6,073 nt of DNA from positions 1-6,073 of the forward strand of contig CAYMLL010000394.1 in the NCBI GenBank assembly GCA_964390645.1, in the 5' to 3' direction. The position numbers and the translations under genes were made by a program. Below the pieces are notes generated by a model. That model searched no databases. It had not been told where the DNA came from and was given only the letters and a program-made list of their open reading frames with translations. This stretch comes from CAYMLL01 sp964390645 (GTDB lineage Bacteria > Planctomycetota > UBA8108). Shown here in pieces: positions 1 through 5,380 of the stretch (positions are counted from its first letter, which is position 1; each line of letters starts with the position of its first letter).

Positions 1-360
1 GTCGGCGTCCTCGCCGCCGACGGCTACCTGCGCATCACGGACCGCAAGAAGGACATGATCATCAGCGGCGGCGAGAACATCTCGTCCAAGGAGGTGGAGG
101 ACATCCTCGCGCGCCACCCGGCGGTGGTGGAAGCCGCCGTCGTCGGCATGCCCGACGAGCGCTACGGAGAGCGGGTCTGCGCCTACGTGATCCTGCGTCG
201 CGGCGCCAAGCTCGAGATCCCGGAAGTAGTGGACCACTTCGCGGCCGAGGGCGTGGCGCGCCAGAAAACACCCGAGCACCTGGTCGAGGAGGACGAGCTG
301 CCGCGTACGCCCATGGGCAAGGTGCGGAAGGTGGAGCTTCGGACACGGTTGCGGAAATAG
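1..360 (+). CDS. acyl-CoA synthetase (ANL/AMP-binding), C-terminal fragment
   Basis: This is the last 119 codons of an acyl-CoA ligase whose 5' part lies left of the window; the frame is open from base 1. Enzymes of this family activate a carboxylic acid with ATP to an acyl-adenylate and then transfer it to CoA. The fragment is nearly all C-terminal AMP-binding domain. The hinge region DGYLRITDRKKDMI (residues 7-20) is followed by SGGENISSKEVE (22-33) and VVGMPDERYGERV (47-59). The terminal A10 motif PRTPMGKVRK (101-110) carries K107, the lysine that family knowledge assigns to adenylation. The stop at 358-360 is 60 bp before the next reading frame. The substrate cannot be told, since the acid-binding pocket is in the missing N-domain. 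It may belong to the same pathway as the downstream P450 operon, but the palindrome in the gap suggests separate control. Confidence 0.93.
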   Translation, partial: VGVLAADGYLRITDRKKDMIISGGENISSKEVEDILARHPAVVEAAVVGMPDERYGERVCAYVILRRGAKLEIPEVVDHFAAEGVARQKTPEHLVEEDELPRTPMGKVRKVELRTRLRK

Positions 361-382
361 CGCAACATGTCTCTGCCGGAGA

Positions 383-400
383 TGGTATGATATCATACCA
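383..400. promoter_or_regulatory. perfect 18-bp palindrome, probable operator
   Basis: TGGTATGATATCATACCA is perfectly self-complementary and centred at 391/392. It lies in the 60-bp gap between the ligase stop and the ribosome site of the next frame. Perfect 9+9 symmetry with no spacer is what a homodimeric repressor would bind. The TGGT...ACCA ends resemble FadR/GntR-type operators, but TetR-type regulators also use such sites, so the family is uncertain. TATGAT (386-391) inside it is one mismatch from the sigma-70 -10 consensus, and only a poor -35 match (GCAACA, 362-367) lies 18 bp upstream. If that -10 is used, a bound regulator would block the promoter. The AT-rich site stands out sharply from its GC-rich surroundings. 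No second copy was seen in the window. Confidence 0.6.
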
Positions 401-405
401 CCTGC

Positions 406-413
406 AAAAGGAG
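406..413 (+). promoter_or_regulatory. strong ribosome binding site for the TTG-started small ORF
   Basis: AAAAGGAG ends 7 nt before the TTG at 421, an almost ideal Shine-Dalgarno placement. This is the main reason for taking TTG as the start rather than the in-frame ATG at 505, which has no ribosome site in front of it. Confidence 0.6.
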
Positions 414-420
414 CCCTCCC

Positions 421-564
421 TTGGCGCCACTCAACTTCGGCATCTTTGACACCGAAAATCACGACGACGCGCCTGGGGATACGTTCCGCCCTCTCGATCC
501 GTCCATGGCCAACCGCGCCGTGAAGATCATGAAACCCGAGCCGGAGGCGCTAGAGGCGAAATGA
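421..564 (+). CDS. 47-aa small ORF, possible remnant of an amidohydrolase N-terminus
   Basis: This short frame starts at TTG behind AAAAGGAG and ends in a TGA whose ATGA overlaps the P450 start, so it is probably translated and coupled to the P450. There is no signal peptide, membrane segment or cysteine. Residues 5-32 contain FDTENH (9-14), then DTFRPLDPSMANRAVKI (20-36). From memory of the family, this resembles the N-terminus of PF04909-type amidohydrolases, which often begin with a DxDNHYYE-like metal motif followed by DAFTRHLDP. Here the tyrosines and glutamate after NH are replaced and about one residue is missing. The rest of the roughly 400-residue enzyme is absent. I infer a remnant left by an internal deletion, now serving as a leader; a genuine small protein is the alternative. 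An intact amidohydrolase of related type ends the same operon. Confidence 0.55.
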   Translation: MAPLNFGIFDTENHDDAPGDTFRPLDPSMANRAVKIMKPEPEALEAK

Positions 565-1859
565 GCAAGAACGAAGAGCGAAACCGCGCCGCGGCAGCGG
601 CCCGCGACTACGATCCCAGCAAGGCGGAGTTCCTGGAGCACGAGTTCGAGACCTACGACCTGCTGCGCGAGCACCTCCCCATTGCGCGAAGCGAGGCACC
701 CCAAGGGGTGGGCGTCGCGGGCGGCAACGTGGGTTGGGTGCTCACTCGCTATGACGACAGCTGCGAGGTGCTTCGCACCCCCGAGGACTTCTCCAGTCAA
801 CTCTCGGACTATCCCGTGCGCGCCTGGATCCCGCAGGCCATCGATCCGCCCATGCACACGGGCTACCGGCGCATGCTAAATCCCTGGTTCACCGCTGATG
901 CAATGACGAAGCTCGAGCCGCATCTCCTGGAGTACGCAGAGAAGCTCGTGGACGAGATGCTGAAGGAAGACGCCTTCGACTTCGTGGAGAAGTTCGCCGA
1001 TCCCTTCCCGGCCGCGATCTTCTGCGAACTCGCCGGCTTCCCGGCCGAGGACTACACGCGGATCATGGACTGGAAGAACACCATCATGCACGCGAATGAC
1101 GGGCACCCGCGCGGCCGCGAACTCGTGCGCGCACGCGCACAGGCCATGGGACTCGAACTCGGCGAGGGTGACACCCCACCGCCGGAAACGGCGACAGCCG
1201 TGGCCGGGGCCGCAGCCCAGGAAGTGTACGCCTACTTTGGCGAGCTGCTCGAGCAACGGCGCGCCGACCCCAGAGACGACCTCATCTCGAAGTTGCTCGA
1301 CGCGAAGTACCAGGGCGAGCGCCCCCTTTCCCAGGAAGAACTCGAGGACACCTTGTTCCTGCTCTTCATGGCGGGGCTCGACACCGTGGCGTCGGCGCTG
1401 GGCTTGATCGTGCAGGGCTTCGCGAGCGACCCCGACAAGCGCCGCGAGTTCATAGCGTTGATGGATGACCCGCAAAAGCTTGGCCCAGCCATCGAAGAAC
1501 TCGTGCGCGTGCACGCGATCGTGCTGCTACCCCGGCGCCTGACGCGAGAGCTCTCATTCAACGGGGCGCTCTTCCGCAAGGAGGACATGGCGACCGTCCC
1601 AACCATGGCCGCGAACCGGGACGCTGAGGAGTTCTCCAATCCCAACGAGATCCAGTACGACCGCTCGCCCAACCGGCACCTGGGCTTCGGCTTGGGGCCG
1701 CATCGCTGCCTGGGAATCCACCTTGCGCGCCGCGAACTGCGCGTCGCCCTCCAGGTACTGCACCGCAAGCTTCCCGACTACCACCTGGATCCCGAGCGCG
1801 ACGCGGTCGCCGTCGGCGGCATGAAGGGGCTGGCGTCGCTACCGCTGGTGAAGGGCTAA
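561..1859 (+). CDS. cytochrome P450, bacterial class I
   Basis: A complete 432-residue soluble P450 that should use electrons from a ferredoxin to insert one oxygen atom from O2 into a hydrophobic substrate. The hallmarks are all present: the C-helix DPPMHTGYRR (95-104); the I-helix AGLDT (271-275) with the acid-threonine pair for oxygen activation; the K-helix ExxR as E313-R316; and the heme loop FGLGPHRCLG (376-385) with C383 as thiolate ligand. There is no N-terminal anchor, so it is cytosolic. Residues about 177-222, between the probable F and G helices, are longer than in a typical P450 of about 400 residues and hold a Pro/Ala-rich stretch; this part shapes substrate entry. The ATG at 561 overlaps the preceding stop by ATGA, with GGAGG at 543-547 and GAGG at 553-556 as possible ribosome sites, so translation is probably coupled. 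The ferredoxin gene begins 5 nt after its stop. The CYP family and substrate are not recognisable by eye. Confidence 0.95.
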   Translation: MSKNEERNRAAAAARDYDPSKAEFLEHEFETYDLLREHLPIARSEAPQGVGVAGGNVGWVLTRYDDSCEVLRTPEDFSSQLSDYPVRAWIPQAIDPPMHTGYRRMLNPWFTADAMTKLEPHLLEYAEKLVDEMLKEDAFDFVEKFADPFPAAIFCELAGFPAEDYTRIMDWKNTIMHANDGHPRGRELVRARAQAMGLELGEGDTPPPETATAVAGAAAQEVYAYFGELLEQRRADPRDDLISKLLDAKYQGERPLSQEELEDTLFLLFMAGLDTVASALGLIVQGFASDPDKRREFIALMDDPQKLGPAIEELVRVHAIVLLPRRLTRELSFNGALFRKEDMATVPTMAANRDAEEFSNPNEIQYDRSPNRHLGFGLGPHRCLGIHLARRELRVALQVLHRKLPDYHLDPERDAVAVGGMKGLASLPLVKG

Positions 1860-1864
1860 CGGGC

Positions 1865-2056
1865 GTGCGCGTTTATGTCAAAGAGAACGAGTGTCAAGGC
1901 CACGGCACCTGCGTGATGGTTTGTCCGGAGGTCTTTTCCGCGGACGAGCAGGGCTTTGCGGTCGTCGAGAACGCGGAGGTACCTGCCGCGCTCGAAGACG
2001 CTGTACGTCTCGCCGAAAGCCGGTGCCCGGAGCGGGCAATTCAGCTCGAGAACTGA
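1865..2056 (+). CDS. small [3Fe-4S]-type ferredoxin, P450 electron donor
   Basis: A 63-residue ferredoxin of the kind paired with class I P450s, passing electrons singly from a reductase to the heme. The motif is C10-x2-H13-x2-C16-x3-C20-P with C54-P near the end. In this family, C10, C16 and C54 are expected to hold a [3Fe-4S] cluster. The usual fourth cluster cysteine is histidine here (H13), as in several actinobacterial P450 partners. C20 sits where Desulfovibrio gigas ferredoxin II has a cysteine outside the cluster. The rest is acidic, as expected for docking to a P450. The GTG start at 1865 has AAGGG at 1851-1855, inside the end of the P450 gene, 9 nt upstream. The 5-nt gap to the P450 implies co-translation. 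No ferredoxin reductase gene is in view, so that partner must be encoded elsewhere. Confidence 0.93.
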   Translation: MRVYVKENECQGHGTCVMVCPEVFSADEQGFAVVENAEVPAALEDAVRLAESRCPERAIQLEN

Positions 2057-2072
2057 AGTCGCCGAGCTGAAT
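2039..2072 (+). repeat. 10-bp inverted repeat (hairpin) across the ferredoxin stop
   Basis: ATTCAGCTCG (2039-2048) and CGAGCTGAAT (2063-2072) are perfectly complementary and separated by a 14-nt loop that contains the ferredoxin TGA (2054-2056). No T-run follows, so it is not a standard intrinsic terminator. In mRNA it would form a stem 8 nt before the CoA-transferase ribosome site (2081-2086). It could stabilise the upstream message, mark a processing site, or adjust the ratio of P450/ferredoxin to the downstream enzymes. It may also be a chance arrangement. Confidence 0.5.
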
Positions 2073-2092
2073 CTAAATCCAGGAGAGCGAAG

Positions 2093-3295
2093 ATGACCAA
2101 GCCCCTCGATGGTGTTCGGGTGCTGGAAGTGGCAGCCTGGACCTTCGTTCCCGCTGCGGGGGCGATCCTCTCCGACCTGGGCGCCGAGGTGATCAAGGTC
2201 GAACCGCCGACCGGCGATCCCCAGCGCGGCCTCATGAACATGCTGAACCTCTCGGGTGGCGGACCGAACCCTTTCAACGAGATCCCCAATCGGGGAAAAC
2301 GCAGCATCACACTCGATCTCAAGAACGAGGCCGGGCACGAAGCGCTACTCCAGATCGCCCGGAGCAGTGACGTCTTCCTCACCAGCTACCTGCCCGCTCT
2401 GCGCGAGAAACTGCGCGTCGATGTCGACGACATCCGGGCCGTGAACGATCGCATCGTCTACGTGCGGGGCAGCGGCTGGGGGGCGCAGGGGCCGATGCGG
2501 AACACCGGCGGCTACGACCTTGCGGCGGCCTGGGCGACCTCGGGGTTTGCCGAGCATCTAATGCGGAAGGAAGACGGCCCCGCACCGATGCCCTCCGCGT
2601 TCTTCGACCTCCAGGGAGCGAACACCATCGCCGGCGCGATCGGGACGGCGCTCTACAAGCGGGAGCGCACCGGGGAGACATCTCTTGTCGACGTGGCGCT
2701 GATGAACGTGGGCATGTGGACGATGTCGCCCGGCATCGTGAGTGCGCCCTACGTAGACACGCCAGCCAAGATGTCCCGGCGCGAACCGGGCAACCCGATC
2801 ACGAACTGGTACGAGACCCAGGACGGGCGCTGGATCTACCTGGTGCTACTCCAAGCCGACCGGTTCTGGCCCGAACTCTGTCCGATTCTCGGGCGTCCCG
2901 ATCTGGTGGACGACCCGCGCTTCCGCGACGCCAAGACGCGCTTCGAGAATCGCAGCGCGTGCGTGGCTGAACTCGATGCGATCTTTGCGGAGCGCACCCT
3001 GGCCGAGTGGCAGGAACGGCTCCAGGCACTCAGTGGTGTATGGGCGCCGGCCATCACGTACCGGGAGATCCACGAGCATCCCCAGGTCGAGCCGAACCGA
3101 TTCCTGGCCGAGGTCACGGGGCACGACGGCCAGCCCTTCCGGCTGGTTGCTGCCCCGATGCACTTCGATGAATCCCCCACCGCACCGGAGACCCCAGCAC
3201 CCGAACTTGGACAGGACACGGAGTCCGTGCTCACCGATGCCGGTTTTGACTGGGACGCAATCGCCGACCTCCGCGAGCGCGGCGGGCTGGGTTGA
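2093..3295 (+). CDS. family III CoA-transferase (CaiB/BaiF type)
   Basis: A complete 400-residue member of the CaiB/BaiF/formyl-CoA transferase family, which moves CoA from a donor thioester to a carboxylic acid through an aspartyl-CoA intermediate. The N-terminal signature GAEVIKVEPPTGDPQR (30-45) and NRGKRSITLDLK (66-77) are textbook. The expected catalytic aspartate is D172 in FFDLQGA (170-176), matching Asp169 of formyl-CoA transferase by position. RTGETSLVDVAL (192-203) follows, and the C-terminal part has the usual TLAEWQERL and PVxE-like elements. Length is normal for the family, although some relatives are racemases rather than transferases. AGGAGA (2081-2086) sits 6 nt before the ATG. 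It lies 36 nt after the ferredoxin, across the hairpin at 2039-2072, and 43 nt before the amidohydrolase. A role in CoA-activating an intermediate made by the P450 is inference; donor and acceptor are unknown. Confidence 0.94.
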   Translation: MTKPLDGVRVLEVAAWTFVPAAGAILSDLGAEVIKVEPPTGDPQRGLMNMLNLSGGGPNPFNEIPNRGKRSITLDLKNEAGHEALLQIARSSDVFLTSYLPALREKLRVDVDDIRAVNDRIVYVRGSGWGAQGPMRNTGGYDLAAAWATSGFAEHLMRKEDGPAPMPSAFFDLQGANTIAGAIGTALYKRERTGETSLVDVALMNVGMWTMSPGIVSAPYVDTPAKMSRREPGNPITNWYETQDGRWIYLVLLQADRFWPELCPILGRPDLVDDPRFRDAKTRFENRSACVAELDAIFAERTLAEWQERLQALSGVWAPAITYREIHEHPQVEPNRFLAEVTGHDGQPFRLVAAPMHFDESPTAPETPAPELGQDTESVLTDAGFDWDAIADLRERGGLG

Positions 3296-3324
3296 ACGGA
3301 CCACCCGAACGATTTCAGGCACAC

Positions 3325-3332
3325 GAAGGAGA
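3325..3332 (+). promoter_or_regulatory. ribosome binding site fixing the amidohydrolase start
   Basis: GAAGGAGA ends 6 nt before the ATG at 3339. The frame stays open far upstream, to an ATG at 2976 inside the CoA-transferase gene, so this site and the conserved N-terminus are what set the true start at 3339. Confidence 0.7.
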
Positions 3333-3338
3333 ACTACC

Positions 3339-4661
3339 ATGCCCGACATGCAGATGGAAGATATGGTCATCGCGAGCGTCGACGACCACATCGTGGAACC
3401 GCCCGACATGTTTCAAGGGCATCTGCCTGCGGATGTCGTGCAGCCGCATATCGTAGAGGAGGATGGCAAGCAGGCCTGGATCTGGGACGATATCGTCACC
3501 ATCAATATCGGCCTGAACGCGGTGGTCGGCCGGCCCAAGAACGAGTGGGGCATGGAGCCAGCACATTTCGATCAGATGCGCAGGGCCGCCTTTGATGTCG
3601 ACGCGCGCGTCGACGACATGAACGTGAACGGCATCTTCGCATCGCTTTGCTTCGGGACCTTCCCGGGCTTCGCGGGCAAGATATTCACCCACCGCGCCGA
3701 AAAGGATCCGAGCAACGCCTACCGCGTGCTCCAAGCCTACAACGACTGGCACATCGACAGCTGGTGCGCGAAGCACCCGACGCGTTTCATCCCACTCGCA
3801 ACCGTGCCGCACTGGGATGCGAACCTCATCGTGGAGGAAGTCCGGCGAGTGCACGCGAAGGGCTGCAACGCGATCACCTTCCCGGACAACCCCGCAGCGG
3901 CCGGGCTCGCCAGTCTCCACGACGAGTTCTGGGAGCCGATGTGGAAGATCTGCGACGAACTGGGGATCATCATCAACTGCCACATCGGAACCGGGTACTC
4001 GCCGCCCTACCCTTCGATGAAATCGCCCATCGACGCGTGGATCACCGGGATGCCGATCTCGATCGCCAACTCGGCCGCGGACTGGATCACCCTCGATGCC
4101 TTCCAGCGCTATCCCAACCTCAAGATGGCGCTCTCGGAAGGCGGGATCGGGTGGATCCCGTACCTGCTCGAGCGAGCGGACTTCACGAACGCTCATCACG
4201 GGGCCTGGACCAATAAGAGTTACGCAGGCAAGAAGCCGAGCGAAGTCTTCCGCGAACACGTCATCACCTGCTTCATCGAGGACGACGTCGGTCTCGCCAA
4301 CCGCCACCTCATCGGTGTGGACAACATCTGCCTCGAGGTCGACTACCCGCACTCCGACTGTACGTGGCCGCACACGCCGGAGGGAGTCTGGCGCAGCCTG
4401 GAGAGCGTGCCCGGCGGCGTCCCCGACGATGAGATCGAAAAGATCACCCACGAAAACGCGTTCCGACTCTACCGCTTCGACGGTCTCAAGAAGGCCGGCG
4501 GCCGCGAGAAGTGCACAGTCGCCGCACTACGCAAGCTGGGGGCGGACGTCGACACCCGCGAAGTCTCGCTCGCGGGCATTGCACCGCGCGGCCACGCCCC
4601 CGGCAAGGTGGTGACCTCGGAGGACATTCTCGGAGCCATGGCAGCGCAGCGAGGCGAGTGA
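3339..4661 (+). CDS. amidohydrolase-superfamily enzyme (PF04909 type, TIM barrel)
   Basis: A 440-residue cytosolic metal-dependent enzyme of the Amidohydrolase_2 group, which includes hydrolases, decarboxylases such as ACMSD and gamma-resorcylate decarboxylase, and hydratases. The N-terminal metal motif is DDHIVEPPDMF (15-25), giving D15-x-H17 instead of HxH. Further probable site residues are H215 in NCHIGTG (213-219), E267 in SEGGIGW (266-272) and D335 in EVDYPHSD (333-340), and ENAFRLY (372-378) closes the barrel. About 60 residues follow, with a CTVAALRKLGADVD stretch (392-405). The start at 3339 is chosen over the upstream in-frame ATG because of GAAGGAGA at 3325-3332 and because earlier codons translate to arginine/serine-rich shadow sequence. 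It is the last gene of the P450 operon, 43 nt after the CoA-transferase. I remember similar proteins annotated only as amidohydrolase beside P450 and acyl-CoA genes; the reaction is unknown and could be a decarboxylation. Confidence 0.92.
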   Translation: MPDMQMEDMVIASVDDHIVEPPDMFQGHLPADVVQPHIVEEDGKQAWIWDDIVTINIGLNAVVGRPKNEWGMEPAHFDQMRRAAFDVDARVDDMNVNGIFASLCFGTFPGFAGKIFTHRAEKDPSNAYRVLQAYNDWHIDSWCAKHPTRFIPLATVPHWDANLIVEEVRRVHAKGCNAITFPDNPAAAGLASLHDEFWEPMWKICDELGIIINCHIGTGYSPPYPSMKSPIDAWITGMPISIANSAADWITLDAFQRYPNLKMALSEGGIGWIPYLLERADFTNAHHGAWTNKSYAGKKPSEVFREHVITCFIEDDVGLANRHLIGVDNICLEVDYPHSDCTWPHTPEGVWRSLESVPGGVPDDEIEKITHENAFRLYRFDGLKKAGGREKCTVAALRKLGADVDTREVSLAGIAPRGHAPGKVVTSEDILGAMAAQRGE

Positions 4662-4804
4662 CCGAACGCGGCACTGGAAGCCCACTCAATACACCCAATT
4701 TCAAGCCCATTCTTCGCGAACCATCCGGGAGTCTGCCGGCTGATTATTGATTCACGACACCGTCACAAGCCAACCCGCCGCGAAAGAGCACCTTTCACTT
4801 CGCT
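4662..4804. other. convergent intergenic region, no clear terminator
   Basis: These 143 bp separate the 3' ends of the plus-strand operon and the minus-strand cupin gene. I looked on both strands for a GC-rich stem followed by a T-run and found none convincing. Short frames here have no ribosome site or recognisable product. Either termination is Rho-dependent or transcripts from the two sides overlap. Confidence 0.5.
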
Positions 4805-5248
4805 TCACTCTTCATTGGCCTTCCAGGCACGGGTCTCGACGATGATCATTTCCCGAAACTTGGACGGCATGTCCCAGGTCCCCTGCCAACCCTTGGGCAC
4901 CACGAAGCTCTCGCCGACCTTATAGGTCTGTTTCTCACCATCGCGGGAAGTCAGCGTCACCTCGCCCTCAAGCACGAACACGAATTCGTCATAGGGGTAC
5001 GGGTAGCTGATATCAATCAACGCGGGCTCCGCCGCATAAACCGTCACCACGAATTCGCCCTTGTGCAGGACTTTCATTGCGTGCTCGTTCGTTCCCTTGA
5101 GTACCATCTCTGCAGGCCACGGCGGTATGTTGTCGAGCTTCAATTCCCGCATTTCTCCGACCTTCAGGCCCAGGACTGCCGATGCGGCGTGAGCTTGAAT
5201 CCCTGCCAAGGCAGTCGCCAGAAATAAAATCAGACTCAGGGTTTTCAT
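4805..5248 (-). CDS. exported cupin-fold protein (Cupin_3/DUF861-like)
   Basis: A 147-residue protein with a Sec signal peptide: MKT, then a hydrophobic stretch from L4 to I17, and an A19-H20-A21 site predicting cleavage before A22. The mature part is one cupin barrel. Motif 1 is YPYDEFVFVLEGEVTL (85-100) and motif 2 is VGESFVVPKGWQGTWDMP (111-128). The HxH metal histidines of classical cupins are replaced by D/E, as is common in the Cupin_3/DUF861 group, so binding of a usual metal there is doubtful. It probably acts in the periplasm, or outside the cell, as a small-ligand binder or non-classical enzyme; the function is unknown. The ATG has AAGGAG (5260-5265) 11 nt upstream. It lies 132 nt downstream of an acyl-CoA ligase on the same strand and may share its transcript, although a tandem repeat sits directly before its ribosome site. 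Confidence 0.88.
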   Translation of the reverse strand: MKTLSLILFLATALAGIQAHAASAVLGLKVGEMRELKLDNIPPWPAEMVLKGTNEHAMKVLHKGEFVVTVYAAEPALIDISYPYPYDEFVFVLEGEVTLTSRDGEKQTYKVGESFVVPKGWQGTWDMPSKFREMIIVETRAWKANEE

Positions 5249-5268
5249 GGCTGTTGCTTCTCCTTATC

Positions 5269-5296
5269 TAGTGGCCCGCAGGTAGTGGCCCACAGG
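5269..5296. repeat. tandem 14-bp direct repeat upstream of the cupin gene
   Basis: TAGTGGCCCGCAGG (5269-5282) is followed without spacing by TAGTGGCCCACAGG (5283-5296), identical at 13 of 14 positions. It begins 3 bp upstream (on the minus strand) of the AAGGAG ribosome site of the cupin gene, so it lies in that gene's 5' leader or promoter. It could be a two-copy regulator site or a simple slippage duplication. Confidence 0.55.
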
Positions 5297-5380
5297 CCTT
5301 CATTCTCGCCGTCACCGTAGGCGCGCGGCCAGGTCGAGAAAATCACGACCACGATTCCAGCCTCGGGCGCAACTCGCGAG

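Noticed and set aside
505..564. Alternative ATG start at 505 giving a 19-residue peptide before the P450
   Set aside because: There is no ribosome site in front of it, whereas the TTG at 421 has an ideal one.
876..1768. Overlapping minus-strand open frames opposite the P450 gene
   Set aside because: They have no recognisable motif and repetitive, biased composition, and the plus strand carries an unmistakable P450.
2976..3338. In-frame upstream extension of the amidohydrolase, starting at ATG 2976 within the CoA-transferase gene
   Set aside because: The extra 121 codons are Arg/Ser/Pro-rich shadow sequence of the CoA-transferase, while a good ribosome site and the family-typical N-terminus mark 3339 as the start.
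3486..3497. 12-bp palindrome GACGATATCGTC
   Set aside because: It is within conserved coding sequence of the amidohydrolase, is shorter than the intergenic palindrome, and shares only the central GATATC with it.
3597..3614. 18-bp perfect palindrome GTCGACGCGCGCGTCGAC
   Set aside because: It lies inside the amidohydrolase and simply encodes Val-Asp-Ala-Arg-Val-Asp with GC-rich codons, so chance symmetry is the easier explanation; regulation this deep in a gene is unlikely.
3315..4451. Long open frame of 378 codons on the minus strand opposite the amidohydrolase
   Set aside because: Its Val/Arg/Asp/His-rich product has no recognisable domain and mirrors the codon bias of the real plus-strand gene; such antisense frames are common in high-GC DNA.
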